A stretch of 64,000 nt of DNA from an uncultured Bacteroidia bacterium (lineage in GTDB: Bacteria > Bacteroidota > Bacteroidia > Bacteroidales > Prolixibacteraceae). This document shows, piece by piece, positions 25,787 through 35,100 of this stretch. The stretch lies in assembly GCA_903904515.1 (NCBI GenBank), contig CAIVCR010000068.1:1-64000 (forward strand), given 5' to 3'. Position numbers and translations under genes: made by a program. A model generated the notes under the pieces. It was not told where the DNA came from, searched no databases, and was given only the letters and a program-made list of their open reading frames with translations. Every line of letters begins with the position of its first letter. Within the stretch, counting starts at the first letter, position 1.

Positions 25787-26728
25787 TTATTTTTCCAGAG
25801 TTATGAGGGTAATCTCAGCCTCACAATTAAACCTTACCGGCATCCCGCTTACTCCGACTCCTCTCGAGGTATATCCAGTCATTGAGCCAATATTCCATTT
25901 GCCATGATTAAATTGCTTACCTTCAAACTGATGACTCAGTAGCGGAGAACCCTCTTTCAAACAGATCTGACCGCCATGGGTATGTCCGCATAAATATAGA
26001 TCATACTTTCTTCGGGATGCAACTTTGGCAAGTTCAGGTGTATGAACCATTGCAATCTTAAAATCGTACCCCTTGGTTTCCAGACAAAGCAGCGCATCAT
26101 CAGTGTAAAAGCTGAAAGGATCGTCGGTTCCGGTAATAAGTATTTTATCTCCATCTTTGAGAATTTCAACTGATTCATTGACAAGCAATTTCATACCTGA
26201 CTCCTGCTCATACCGCGCCATCAGATAAGTATCATGATTCCCAAGTACTGCAAATGTACCTTCGGGTGCCTGTATGTATTTTGATAAAATATGAAGCGGT
26301 CTTAATATATGACTGAAACTACCATTGATATCCCGCCTGTAATCGCCTGTGAGCAAACAAACATCAAACGTAAGAGAAGTTACTTTTTCAATAATCAGTG
26401 CCGCAAATCCTGGAATACTGTCAATATGCAGATCAGACAGGTGAAGTATTTTGAATCCGTTGAAAGCTGTGGGAAGATTTGGAAATTTCAACGTTAATTC
26501 ATTCACGTTGATTGTTTTGGCATTACCATACCCTTTTTGATAATAACCGGTTATCTTGAGGAGAATCGTGAAGATTTTAAGGAGAAAAACGAATAAATTC
26601 CAGTGACTCTTGCTTTTTTTTCCACGCTTTATCGGAACAAAACCAATGTTTTCCATTACCGACCGGTTAACTGCCCAGATCAGCCTTTTCTCTTTCCGTA
26701 CCGGTTCAGAATCCAGAAATTGATACAT
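25787..26728 (-). CDS. membrane-anchored metallophosphoesterase
   Basis: A 313-residue calcineurin-like phosphoesterase. An N-terminal region of about 65 residues includes a hydrophobic segment (FVFLLKIFTILLKI), likely a membrane anchor. The metal-binding motifs follow in order: SDLHID, TGDYRRD, GNHDT, VHTPE and CGHTHGGQ. It resembles the YkuE/LpxH-like branch acting on lipids or nucleotides at the membrane; the substrate cannot be decided. The ATG at 26728 is used; a later ATG (MENIGFVP) is possible. It lies upstream of hflX by 34 bases on the same strand. Confidence 0.9.
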   Translation of the reverse strand: MYQFLDSEPVRKEKRLIWAVNRSVMENIGFVPIKRGKKSKSHWNLFVFLLKIFTILLKITGYYQKGYGNAKTINVNELTLKFPNLPTAFNGFKILHLSDLHIDSIPGFAALIIEKVTSLTFDVCLLTGDYRRDINGSFSHILRPLHILSKYIQAPEGTFAVLGNHDTYLMARYEQESGMKLLVNESVEILKDGDKILITGTDDPFSFYTDDALLCLETKGYDFKIAMVHTPELAKVASRRKYDLYLCGHTHGGQICLKEGSPLLSHQFEGKQFNHGKWNIGSMTGYTSRGVGVSGMPVRFNCEAEITLITLEK

Positions 26729-26793
26729 TTCGTGCCAAATAAGGCTCTAAGATACGAAATTATATCAGACAATCTCTCCCCTATTGATCGTTC

Positions 26794-28356
26794 TCATTTT
26801 TCTCCCCCAACAAATTTTAAGCCGAATGTCAAAATATTCGCACTTAAGCCGTCGGTTCGGTCGTAATGACTGTATTTAAGATTGATATTCTTAAGTCCCA
26901 GAGTTTTAATCTTAAATCGGGTAAAGATATCGGTATATGTTAATCCAAGGCTGTATTGCCTGCTGGCAAATTTCGACAGATCATAATCTGAAGTAAAATA
27001 CTGCTCAGTAGAAAGATGCGATTCATAGGGACCAAAATATTTTACCTGATTTTGGGTATAGAAACGGAAAGAAGGAGTAAAAGTAAATGCATGGCTTAAT
27101 TTAACGGGTAAATCAAGGTTTACAGTGTGAGACTTTAATCCCCAGTCATCCCAGTAATACCGGTAATAACTCCTCAATACAAACAGATCACTGATGTAAT
27201 AATTCATCCTGATCCCCAGTGGAATCTTGAGACGGGATTTCGGAAGTGTCTCAATCGCATCGGCCAGCTGGTAAACGCCAGTATTGGTAGGAGAGGTATA
27301 ATTCGCAATATCACTGGCTGTTCCAATATAGTATCGTGGTTTATCGGCAAAATAGATTCGGTGGTAAGGGGTAGAGAGCATCCCCGTCTGCAAAACAACA
27401 TCGAAAAAAAGTGCAGCCTGAAATTTACTGCTTATTATCTGAGAACCATAAAAAGAGATCGACCAGGAATCACGTCCTGAACTACTCCAGGATTTAAACT
27501 GATTGGGATTATAGGCGGTAGTCGCTTTCCCGGCCTGATCTAAAATTGTTACTCCATAAAAATATCCAAAATATTGAAAATCAGGCCCGATCCGTAAATA
27601 CTCCTTGAATTCAGTGGGATAGATCTGTTTCCATTGATCCAGGAATACAGAGCCTTTCAGTCCAATTTCAGTATTCTTATCGTTAAACAATTTAGTGACA
27701 TTACCTCCAAAGCCGAAGGAGGTATAGGTGTATTCACTGGATAAGGATAAATTTGTACCCCAGATCAGGTTCCGGTCATCGGAACTATGACTATAATTAG
27801 TACTTAACGATTTTAATTTTTCGGCATGCGAGGCCCCTGTAGATGCGAGCCAGGGTGTGCCAACAGGATTAATCGCGTTCTGAGGCGTAACGGGTCCACC
27901 CCCACCGCCGGTACTGCCGCCACCACTGCCACCGCCACCGCCGCGACTTGAAGCACCACTGGCATTAAGTCCCTTAATATCTCCAATATAAGTACTCTTC
28001 AATGCCGCCGCAGAAGATGACATCCAAGGATTAATATTACTGGATGACGCTGAGGTATAAGCAGATATGCCGGCATCGACTGTCAATACATCATCTGCAT
28101 TTAAGGGAATGCTGATCACGATGGTCGTTGTCTGGTCAGACAATTTCTCTGTTCCTATTCCTCCATTTACAGGAGAATGAACACCATCCTGACCATACAT
28201 ACTCATCAAAAGCTCGATCTCTGTATTTTCAAGGACCTTCTTCTTGTATACTTTAGTTGTGTCTGTAATCTGAGCTGAGGAAATATTAAACAAACAAGCG
28301 ACGCAAAATAACGTGAGCAAAATCTTTTTAGCGTGAACCTTTAATTGCATCCGCAT
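26794..28356 (-). CDS. DUF3570 family outer-membrane protein
   Basis: A 520-residue exported protein with a signal peptide (about residues 1-28, ending CLFNISSAQ), then a segment with TVDAGISAYTSASSSNINP, a Gly/Ser-rich linker (about 140-160) and a long beta-barrel-like part with alternating aromatic residues, ending KFVGGEK. This matches the DUF3570 family, whose function is unknown. Its start overlaps the end of the DUF4266 gene by 16 bases. The Ser/Thr-rich YTSASSS stretch is a candidate modification site for the ApbE enzyme of the same operon; this is inference, as it is not a canonical flavinylation motif. Confidence 0.85.
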   Translation of the reverse strand: MRMQLKVHAKKILLTLFCVACLFNISSAQITDTTKVYKKKVLENTEIELLMSMYGQDGVHSPVNGGIGTEKLSDQTTTIVISIPLNADDVLTVDAGISAYTSASSSNINPWMSSSAAALKSTYIGDIKGLNASGASSRGGGGGSGGGSTGGGGGPVTPQNAINPVGTPWLASTGASHAEKLKSLSTNYSHSSDDRNLIWGTNLSLSSEYTYTSFGFGGNVTKLFNDKNTEIGLKGSVFLDQWKQIYPTEFKEYLRIGPDFQYFGYFYGVTILDQAGKATTAYNPNQFKSWSSSGRDSWSISFYGSQIISSKFQAALFFDVVLQTGMLSTPYHRIYFADKPRYYIGTASDIANYTSPTNTGVYQLADAIETLPKSRLKIPLGIRMNYYISDLFVLRSYYRYYWDDWGLKSHTVNLDLPVKLSHAFTFTPSFRFYTQNQVKYFGPYESHLSTEQYFTSDYDLSKFASRQYSLGLTYTDIFTRFKIKTLGLKNINLKYSHYDRTDGLSANILTFGLKFVGGEK

Positions 28357-28553
28357 CCTCCTCCTGTTTTTCCTCCGTTCGCGCCGGATGACCCCTCACG
28401 GTAAACCTGAAAAGTACTCTCAAACCGCTCGGTATCCAATGCCGACAATTTCATGTCAGGATCATTGAGATAGACCTTTTTGTACTCTTTCACCGCAACA
28501 CACGACGAAAGAAGAAGCATTGCAATTATTACAAAAAAAATATTTCTTTTCAT
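28341..28553 (-). CDS. DUF4266 small Cys-rich lipoprotein
   Basis: A 70-residue lipoprotein: signal MKRNIFFVIIAMLLLSSC with the lipid-anchored Cys at residue 18. The conserved segment KKVYLNDPDMKLSALDTERFE follows, and the tail is Gly-rich and ends GGGCGCN. The family (DUF4266) regularly accompanies DUF3570 and ApbE genes. The CGC tail could bind a metal or cofactor, but nothing proves it. It overlaps the DUF3570 gene by 16 bases, so the two are translationally coupled, and it follows the ApbE gene by 74 bases. Confidence 0.88.
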   Translation of the reverse strand: MKRNIFFVIIAMLLLSSCVAVKEYKKVYLNDPDMKLSALDTERFESTFQVYREGSSGANGGKTGGGCGCN

Positions 28554-28627
28554 TCCAATTAATTCTAAAATATATTATGAAATCAACTTTGCAACTAATC
28601 ACTATTGACAGTTCCAAAGGGAGGATT

Positions 28628-29614
28628 TCATTGTTTAAACGGATTCATTTTGATATGTTCTGATTCGTACATCTTCCCTTGCTCATCAACGACAACAAAC
28701 TCAATCCCTTTGATTTGTTTTAAAAGATTTATCCCTACATCCTTACCCATCACGAAGATGGCCTTTGTAAGTGCTGTCGCGAGCTCCGCATTAGGGCCGA
28801 AGAGCGTAACACTTGATATACCATGCACAGGCCATCCTGTTCGGGGATCGATGATATGGGTATAACGAATCCCATTAAATTCGACGTAGTTTTCATAATT
28901 CCCGGAGGTTCCTATCGATTTCCCAAAATAGGGGAACCACGAAAAAACCTTATCTTTATTGAATGGGTTAGTGATCCCAATCATCCAGGGTTTGCCATCG
29001 GGCTGTTCCCCCCAGGCAGTAATATCCCCGGAGGCATTCATGATGCCCCCCTTTACTCCCATCGACTTTAATAAGCTGGCTCCCTTATCGGCTCCATAAC
29101 CTTTACCGATACCCCCAAACCCAAGCCGCATCCCTTTCAGTTTCAGAAATACGGTGGTATCCTCTTTATTCAGAACAATATTTTTGTATCCAACCGTTTT
29201 AACTGCATCAGCCACCTCCTGATCGGTAGGCAGCCGTTTCATCGATCCATCAAACTTCCAGATCTGATTCATTCCGGCCCATGATATGTCAAAGGCTCCA
29301 TCGGTCAATTCAGAAATTTTAATACTTCGGACAATTAAATCGTAAACCTCCTTATCAACTTTTACAGGCCTTATCCCTGCATAAAAATTAACATGTGATA
29401 TCTGGGTTGTTGAATCCCATTCGGAAATTAATTTCTCGATCCGGGTTACTTCATTCGCAGCAATATCAATAAACTTATTCCCCTCAGCTTCATTTTGAGC
29501 CACCACGGTTATTTCATACCGACACCCCATTAATTTAAGTGTCCTGGCATATTTTCCCTGTGCCTGAAGCAACAACGGGAATAGAATAATAAGAAAGAAA
29601 GAGAATGTTTTCAA
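28628..29614 (-). CDS. apbE: FAD:protein FMN transferase (ApbE family, TTG start)
   Basis: A 328-residue exported enzyme (signal peptide, about residues 1-19, ending LLLQAQ) that transfers FMN from FAD to Ser/Thr of target proteins. Visible family features: LGFGGIGKGYGADKGASLLKSMG, NASGDITAWG, and THIIDPRTGWPVHG with AELATALTKAIFVMG for Mg-FAD binding. The start is TTG at 29614, one base after the thioredoxin gene stop; an in-frame TAA lies just upstream, so no ATG is available. Its likely substrate is another exported protein of this operon, since no NqrB/NqrC or RnfG partner gene is nearby. Confidence 0.93.
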   Translation of the reverse strand: MKTFSFFLIILFPLLLQAQGKYARTLKLMGCRYEITVVAQNEAEGNKFIDIAANEVTRIEKLISEWDSTTQISHVNFYAGIRPVKVDKEVYDLIVRSIKISELTDGAFDISWAGMNQIWKFDGSMKRLPTDQEVADAVKTVGYKNIVLNKEDTTVFLKLKGMRLGFGGIGKGYGADKGASLLKSMGVKGGIMNASGDITAWGEQPDGKPWMIGITNPFNKDKVFSWFPYFGKSIGTSGNYENYVEFNGIRYTHIIDPRTGWPVHGISSVTLFGPNAELATALTKAIFVMGKDVGINLLKQIKGIEFVVVDEQGKMYESEHIKMNPFKQ

Positions 29615-29617
29615 GAA

Positions 29618-30058
29618 TTATTTTTTTTCCAGTGAATGAAGCAATGCAATGTATTCTTTTGGGGTTATATTTTTGTAACCTGTCGATCCCAATACCTTTC
29701 CCACTTTATCCAGAACAAGAACAAGCGGGAACAACCCATCCTTATTATAGCTTTCAGCCAACTTGTCATTTTGTTGTTGTTGCTCATTAGAGAGTGCATT
29801 TCCCTTCTTTTTCGGGAAATCGGCCCGTAACAAGATGTAGTGAGTTTTTGAATAATCCACGAAATCCTGAGATTCCCAGATGTTCTTTTCAAGTTTCATG
29901 CATGGAATGCACCAGTCTGAACCCGAAAAAACAAGGATGATGCTTTTCCCATCCTTTGAAGCATTGTTTTTAGCCACTTCCAGACTGGTTTCCCACACTT
30001 GCGCAGACAGTGAAACCGTAATAAATAACGAAATGACAACGATCAGGATTCTCTTCAT
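29618..30058 (-). CDS. exported thioredoxin-family protein
   Basis: A 146-residue protein with a signal peptide (MKRILIVVISLFITVSLSAQ) and a thioredoxin-like fold carrying the redox pair CIPC in SGSDWCIPCMKLEK. Later FPLVLVLDKVGKVLGSTGY supplies the cis-Pro region. It is the first gene of the thioredoxin-ApbE-DUF4266-DUF3570 operon and may keep Cys residues of the small Cys-rich lipoprotein reduced or aid its maturation. Direct coupling to the ApbE gene is indicated by the three-base gap. Family call firm, partner inferred. Confidence 0.9.
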   Translation of the reverse strand: MKRILIVVISLFITVSLSAQVWETSLEVAKNNASKDGKSIILVFSGSDWCIPCMKLEKNIWESQDFVDYSKTHYILLRADFPKKKGNALSNEQQQQNDKLAESYNKDGLFPLVLVLDKVGKVLGSTGYKNITPKEYIALLHSLEKK

Positions 30059-30514
30059 TTTACTGGTAAATAATATATTATGTTATTAAAGTCCACAAGA
30101 ATAAATAAATAATCTGAAACTCCCCCCTCTTTTATAGGATATCAATCAATTTTTAACAAATATTATTTGTTTAGACATCTATTTTACGTTGGGGTTTAAT
30201 TTCAAATTGCATTTCTTTACGATAATTCAATGATCCTATAAATTCGAAGGATGCAAATCAATGTATAAAGGTTGCATTTGGCAGCTGGTTTAAATTCAAA
30301 AATTCAATAAAACTAATCTATATCATTAATAAACAATAACTTGGTCTAATTACGAATTATAAAATCCAAATATTAAGACCCTTGTTTTTCCAGTAGAAAC
30401 GTTTAATCTCTGATTTGCAGATTGCTTACCTCAAGGTTACCAGTTACCACAAGGTACCTGGTATATTACAGAAAGTATTTAACTTTAACTTTGCATTTTC
30501 TAAAATAACCAGAA
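30059..30514. other. divergent intergenic region, thioredoxin operon / pirin
   Basis: About 456 AT-rich bases with no credible gene. It must hold promoters for both sides. On the plus strand a -7 element is seen at 30486-30493. On the minus strand TATTCTTG (about 30095-30102) is one mismatch from TAnnTTTG. No hairpin of note. Confidence 0.5.
30486..30493 (+). promoter_or_regulatory. -7 element for the pirin gene
   Basis: TAACTTTG matches TAnnTTTG, 21 bases before the ATG at 30515. No well-spaced TTG lies upstream. Confidence 0.45.
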
Positions 30515-31375
30515 ATGAAGAAGCAGATTAGTTTTTCCGGAAAAGGAAGCCGCGCAGATATTGGCGAAATAACAATCTTTCGTATTTTACCCAACAGGTA
30601 TGCTGATGCCGTTGGGCCATTTGTATTTCTCGATCATATTGCTCCAAAAATACATACCTCAGCCAATAAAAGTGGGACAGGTGCGCATCCGCATCGTGGA
30701 ATTGCGACATTAACCTATGTTCTAAACGGTGAAGATCAACATGCAGACAGTGCCGGGAATCATGCAACCGTCTATTCAGGTGGAGTCCAGTGGATGAAGG
30801 CCGGAAATGGAATTATACACGATGAGAGTTTGTCTTACGATACAAAAACGGAAAATAAACTCACGCATGGCTTTCAGTTTTGGATTAATCTTCCGGCAAA
30901 AAACAAGGCCGAAAAGCCAGAATATCTTGCGATACAGGGGGATGCAGTACCGCAAAAATCATTGACTGATGAAAGCGGATGGATAAAAATAATCGCTGGA
31001 AATTTTGAAGATTTAAATTCGGTAATTCCTAATTACACGAATCAATTTATCTATCACATTCACCTGAGCGGAGGAAAAGAGTTTATTCTGGAAACCCCCG
31101 ATGAATTGGAGGCAGCCGCTTTTTTACCTCTACACAATGCCGTAATCAATGATTCCACATTTCAAACCGGTGAATTTGTCGAATTTGAGAGAAAAAGCGG
31201 CACCATTGAAATTAAAAACAATGGTGAAACGCCCATCGACGTTATCCTTTTTGGAGGGGAGAAATATACGGAAGCTATCGTTGCCCAAGGCCCTTTTGTC
31301 ATGAATACTAACCAGGAAATAGCCGAGGCGTACCAGGATTTTTTCGCAGGGAAGTATGGCAAAATCACCAATTAA
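30515..31375 (+). CDS. pirin family protein
   Basis: A 286-residue bicupin protein of the pirin family. The N-terminal cupin has HPHRGIATLTYVLNGE and, further on, GNGIIHDES, which supply the His/His/His/Glu metal site. Some pirins are iron-dependent quercetin 2,3-dioxygenases and others are redox-sensing regulators; the sequence does not decide between them. The gene is monocistronic and converges on the M20 peptidase gene. Length is normal. Confidence 0.92.
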   Translation: MKKQISFSGKGSRADIGEITIFRILPNRYADAVGPFVFLDHIAPKIHTSANKSGTGAHPHRGIATLTYVLNGEDQHADSAGNHATVYSGGVQWMKAGNGIIHDESLSYDTKTENKLTHGFQFWINLPAKNKAEKPEYLAIQGDAVPQKSLTDESGWIKIIAGNFEDLNSVIPNYTNQFIYHIHLSGGKEFILETPDELEAAAFLPLHNAVINDSTFQTGEFVEFERKSGTIEIKNNGETPIDVILFGGEKYTEAIVAQGPFVMNTNQEIAEAYQDFFAGKYGKITN

Positions 31376-31424
31376 ATACTGAAACTCCCGATATAATCAC
31401 GAAATATACTCCGGTTTATGTTGT

Positions 31425-32747
31425 CTATTTCCTGAACATTTCAAAAAGAGCAGTGGCTCCTATTTTTGTCCCAAGAGGTATTGCAGATAAATCGACCTCG
31501 TAATTTCCATTGTGGTTATAAAAAGGGAATTTCTTCCCCGCTTTAACTGCCTTCTCAAAAATTGCAGAGTTGGCAATTCCCACCATCAGATAATCATAAA
31601 CCGTTCTTTTATTCCCAATGACCAAATGATGAAAATCTTCAGATCCCATCAATGAGGGTGTGTCAGAAACAATATTTTTTATATCGATAATATCGGCCAG
31701 TGAACGGTTTATTTTAGTTACCATTTCTGCGTTGTTTTCAAGCGGATAAACAAAACCTTTCATTTTTATCTCCGGAAAAAGTTCCTTAGGCAGATTATTA
31801 GCAATTGCGACGCCATCATTCACATTTTTAATTCCATCCAGCAATACATCTCTTGTTTTCTCATTAAACCATCTCAGGTTAAGTTTCAATAAAGCGGAAG
31901 CAGGAATTATGTTGTTTGAATTGCCGGAATGAAATGCCCCAACGGTCAGGACTGCTGCATCCTGGGCAGCAATATTCCGACTGATAATGGTCTGATATTG
32001 CATTACAGCATTGCTTCCCATTACAATGGGGTCTTTGGCATATTCAGGAGCTGAGCCGTGGCCTCCGACTCCATAAAAGGTGACATCGAGCTGGTCGCTT
32101 CCGGCCATCCGATTTCCATAGCCATTATCTAAGGTCCCAACAGGTATAGGTCTTGAATGCAGCCCAATAAGAAAATCTGGCACTGGAACACCTTTCTCGT
32201 ACATTTTATCATCGACCATTGCCCTGGCACCTGACAATACTTCTTCAGCAGGCTGCCCAATAAATACCAGGGTTCCCTTCCATTCCTTTTTCAAAGCAAC
32301 CATTATCCTTGCAATCCCCAACATCCAGGCAATATGGGCATCATGACCACAGGCATGCATTACCGGAACTTCAAGCCCGTCAGAATTGATCATGGTTTTA
32401 GTGCTCGCATAAGGAAGGGAAGTAATCTCTTTTACAGCGTTACAATCCAACTCTGTCCGGTACATTACAACAGGGCCATCCCCATTTCTCAAAATGCAGG
32501 CAACACCGGTTTTCCCGATTCCTGTTATTACCTTATAACCCAGAAAATTCAGCTCTTTTGCAATTATTGCTGCGGTACGGGTCTCCATAAATGCCAATTC
32601 CGGATTTTGATGAATGTCCTTAAATATTTCAACAAGTCGCGCCGAATCGGCATCGGCCATTTGCCCGATAAGTTTCGCTGGTTGTGCCTGCAAGAAACCA
32701 ACAGTTAACAATACGAATGGCAGAAGAATTAATCGCTTATTTATCAT
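31425..32747 (-). CDS. exported M20-family amidohydrolase/peptidase
   Basis: A 440-residue zinc hydrolase with a signal peptide (about residues 1-21, ending FLQAQ). Metal and catalytic residues are visible in HACGHDAHIAWML, GQPAEEVLSGA, GLHSRPIP, GVGGHGSAPEYA and MGSEDFHHL, the pattern of the M20D group (hippurate hydrolase, N-acyl amino acid amidohydrolase, IAA-amino acid hydrolase). Export suggests it acts on N-acylated amino acids or peptides in the periplasm. It starts 23 bases after the stop of the cation-transporter-like gene, so they may share a message. Confidence 0.92.
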   Translation of the reverse strand: MINKRLILLPFVLLTVGFLQAQPAKLIGQMADADSARLVEIFKDIHQNPELAFMETRTAAIIAKELNFLGYKVITGIGKTGVACILRNGDGPVVMYRTELDCNAVKEITSLPYASTKTMINSDGLEVPVMHACGHDAHIAWMLGIARIMVALKKEWKGTLVFIGQPAEEVLSGARAMVDDKMYEKGVPVPDFLIGLHSRPIPVGTLDNGYGNRMAGSDQLDVTFYGVGGHGSAPEYAKDPIVMGSNAVMQYQTIISRNIAAQDAAVLTVGAFHSGNSNNIIPASALLKLNLRWFNEKTRDVLLDGIKNVNDGVAIANNLPKELFPEIKMKGFVYPLENNAEMVTKINRSLADIIDIKNIVSDTPSLMGSEDFHHLVIGNKRTVYDYLMVGIANSAIFEKAVKAGKKFPFYNHNGNYEVDLSAIPLGTKIGATALFEMFRK

Positions 32748-32770
32748 AGCTAAAGACTTTTATAATATGG

Positions 32771-33409
32771 TTATGACGCACAATGATCACAGCTGCAACT
32801 CTTACCTTTTGCCTTTTCAAAGGCTTCTATACCCTCTTTGACAGAGAAATAGATTAATCCTGCCGAACCAATGGAATCAGCATAGGCAAATCCGGTAAGT
32901 TCATAGACAAGGCTTGATAAAAGCAGTACAACTGACATGTAAATACAAACTTTGGTGCAATTGCTGTCCGAAATAATGGGTTCAGAATTTAGTTGATTCC
33001 CAACCCTCTTTTTTGCATTCATAAGCCAAATCATCACAATGATAGATATAACGGAGATTACCACACCCCAAAATGTTGACGCTGGGTTGTGCTTTTGAAT
33101 AAAGTTTAAAATAATGCCAGCAAGTAATCCTGCAGACAGCATGTAAAATGAAATACCTGTTATTTTTAAGGCCTTAATTTCAAATTTATTTTTTGTGCTG
33201 CCGGGGTTTTGCCTGATGCGAATAATCATCACAGCAATACCTATTCCGGACATTACTTCGATGAAACTATCCACCCCAAAGCCAAAAAGCGTCAGGGTTT
33301 CATCCTGAAAACCCAAAGTCATCGATACCAGCCCTTCGATCACATTGTAAAATATTGTAAAAAGGCTTAACTGAAAAGCCCGCTTGTAAAGGGTGGTTTC
33401 TTGCTCCAT
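32771..33409 (-). CDS. cation transporter-like membrane protein
   Basis: A 212-residue protein with six predicted membrane helices and a hydrophilic loop (about residues 125-150). FGFGVDSFIEVMSGIGI in helix 2 resembles the metal-site helix of cation diffusion facilitators, and the end is Cys-rich (CSCDHC). The protein lacks the usual cytoplasmic C-terminal domain of that family, and only Asp of the usual metal ligands is clear. I would call it a short CDF-like protein with unproven transport. It lies upstream of, and probably with, the M20 gene. Confidence 0.7.
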   Translation of the reverse strand: MEQETTLYKRAFQLSLFTIFYNVIEGLVSMTLGFQDETLTLFGFGVDSFIEVMSGIGIAVMIIRIRQNPGSTKNKFEIKALKITGISFYMLSAGLLAGIILNFIQKHNPASTFWGVVISVISIIVMIWLMNAKKRVGNQLNSEPIISDSNCTKVCIYMSVVLLLSSLVYELTGFAYADSIGSAGLIYFSVKEGIEAFEKAKGKSCSCDHCAS

Positions 33410-33455
33410 AGGATTAAAATTAAGGTTCCTCTACTCCGATTATGAGTTACACTGG

Positions 33456-33463
33456 CAAATATA
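33456..33463 (-). promoter_or_regulatory. candidate -7 element for the CDF-like/M20 unit
   Basis: TATATTTG on the minus strand, about 46 bases before the ATG at 33409, matches TAnnTTTG. No -33 TTG at normal spacing. Confidence 0.4.
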
Positions 33464-33648
33464 TCTATAAACAAGCCGGGTATAGATAAGGTTCTGCACT
33501 AAATTATGAATGTACAGAACCGGTAATTTTCCGAATTTTAATTAATTATAAAATCCAACATTGGATATTTGGGAATTGTGAATTTGAATTATGTCCAAAA
33601 TATTTGTAAATTTCGACTTCGAAATACTCAATTTTAAAACTCAGTGCC

Positions 33649-34446
33649 ATGAAGAGACTTATTTTGTCAGTTACCTTATACCTGGTATTTGCAGTAATCC
33701 TGGGTGGTTGCAGTAAAAAGGAAGTCTCAACACCACCCACTACAAAGGAAGACGGTTTGAAAGCTGTTAGTTTGGCTATTAAAACGTTAACATTTTCCGG
33801 TCTTACATGGTATGTCAAGTCTGGAACCGGAATGGGTCCGGGACCCAATAATTGGAATCAGAATAATGTCTGGGTTGATGCACTCGGGAAACTTCACATG
33901 CAGATTAAATATTCAGCCACCACAAAGAAATGGGAGTGTGCCGAAGTCTGGACTACGACCTCCTTAGGATTTGGAAAATACGAGTGGTTTGTTGAAGGAC
34001 GAATTGACTTACTGGATAAGAATGTCGTACTTGGTTTATTTAATTATCCAACCGCTGCAATTGGCCCTGACGGAACAAATGAAATTGACATTGAATTTGC
34101 AAAGTGGGGTAATCAAAAGAATAAGATTGGAAATTTCACAGTCTGGCCTGCAATAACAGGATTCCCCACCACCACATATCCGTATAATATTGCCCTCACC
34201 GGGACCTATACCACTCATCGCTTTACCTGGTCCTCCTCAGCCATATTCTTTCAATCGCTAAACGGATGGAGAACTGATGACACCAACATCATAGCGACAA
34301 AAACTTTTGCTCCATTAGTATCAACAACTTCCCTAATCCCCCAAAGTGCAGAGCCTGTTCATATGAATCTATGGCTATTCCAGGGTAATCCACCAAGTAA
34401 TAAAGCTACTGTCGAGGTGATTATAAGTAAATTTCAGAAGTATTAA
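33649..34446 (+). CDS. GH16-like lipoprotein (laminarinase/agarase fold)
   Basis: A 265-residue lipoprotein with signal and lipobox (VILGGC, Cys at about 22). The rest is beta-rich and has NEIDIEFAKWG, which fits the catalytic E-x-D-x-E motif of family 16 glycoside hydrolases; FGKYEWFVEGRIDLLDKNVVLGLF just before it is also typical. GH16 enzymes cleave beta-1,3 or beta-1,3/1,4 glucans and galactans. The substrate here is not determinable. Its nearness to a collapsed GH106-like gene suggests a decayed glycan-use locus. No SusC/SusD pair is present. Confidence 0.75.
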   Translation: MKRLILSVTLYLVFAVILGGCSKKEVSTPPTTKEDGLKAVSLAIKTLTFSGLTWYVKSGTGMGPGPNNWNQNNVWVDALGKLHMQIKYSATTKKWECAEVWTTTSLGFGKYEWFVEGRIDLLDKNVVLGLFNYPTAAIGPDGTNEIDIEFAKWGNQKNKIGNFTVWPAITGFPTTTYPYNIALTGTYTTHRFTWSSSAIFFQSLNGWRTDDTNIIATKTFAPLVSTTSLIPQSAEPVHMNLWLFQGNPPSNKATVEVIISKFQKY

Positions 34447-34479
34447 AAAACTCCTGAAACTTACTTGTATCATACTGTT

Positions 34480-34821
34480 TTACTGCATCTTAACCAATAC
34501 GGATTTTTTTTGGTCGTCGAAAATACATTCGATGTAGTTTTTATTAACCAGGTTCTCAAATATCTCCGTGAATTCTTCCTGTGTGTAATTGATCCCCAAT
34601 TTTTTCCTTAGATATTCCAGGGTAAATTCTCCCTGATAAAATGGGAAGTCCTTATTAATATGCAATAAAACATCAAACAAACCCAGTTCGATTATTGTCA
34701 AATTTTCCTTTTTCAGAATATCTGAACTCACATTCAAACAATGATTTGTATTAGTTGTGTTAAACAACTGATGAACATTTTCCATTTTGCCAACTAATTG
34801 GTCTGATCCTTCACTTTTCAT
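34480..34821 (-). CDS. small hypothetical protein, possibly winged-helix
   Basis: A 113-residue protein I do not recognise. The second half (EYLRKKLGINYTQEEFTEIFENLVNKNYIEC then a beta hairpin) has the pattern of a winged-helix domain: recognition-like helix, then two strands ending KKSVLVKMQ. The first 40 residues are polar and low in structure. No signal peptide or membrane segment. It converges on the GH16-like gene, with no clear operon partner. A DNA-binding role is only suggested by the fold pattern. Confidence 0.5.
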   Translation of the reverse strand: MKSEGSDQLVGKMENVHQLFNTTNTNHCLNVSSDILKKENLTIIELGLFDVLLHINKDFPFYQGEFTLEYLRKKLGINYTQEEFTEIFENLVNKNYIECIFDDQKKSVLVKMQ

Positions 34822-35100
34822 TTTTATATGGTTTTAAGTATTAAAATTAGATAGGCATCTCTCTTGCCGTGCACTTTGAATTCTCCGAAATTATCAGGGA
34901 TTTTATTCTTACCAGTAAAGGGAAAAACTGTTCACTGTACCGATATAGTAGTTGTTGATGGGAAATTGTTACCTCCCAAATCGTCCAAAATTTGCAAAAA
35001 ATAAGATAAATTCTCATGCTTTCCTTATCTAACAATTTGTCCTGAAAAAGATATTTCTTATTTTCAAGAAATTAAGAAATCGTGCCAATTCGCGCACTGA

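Noticed and set aside
34847..35035. A 62-codon minus-strand frame left of the collapsed hydrolase.
   Set aside because: Composition is unlike the neighbouring genes, with no motif, signal peptide or promoter; probably chance.
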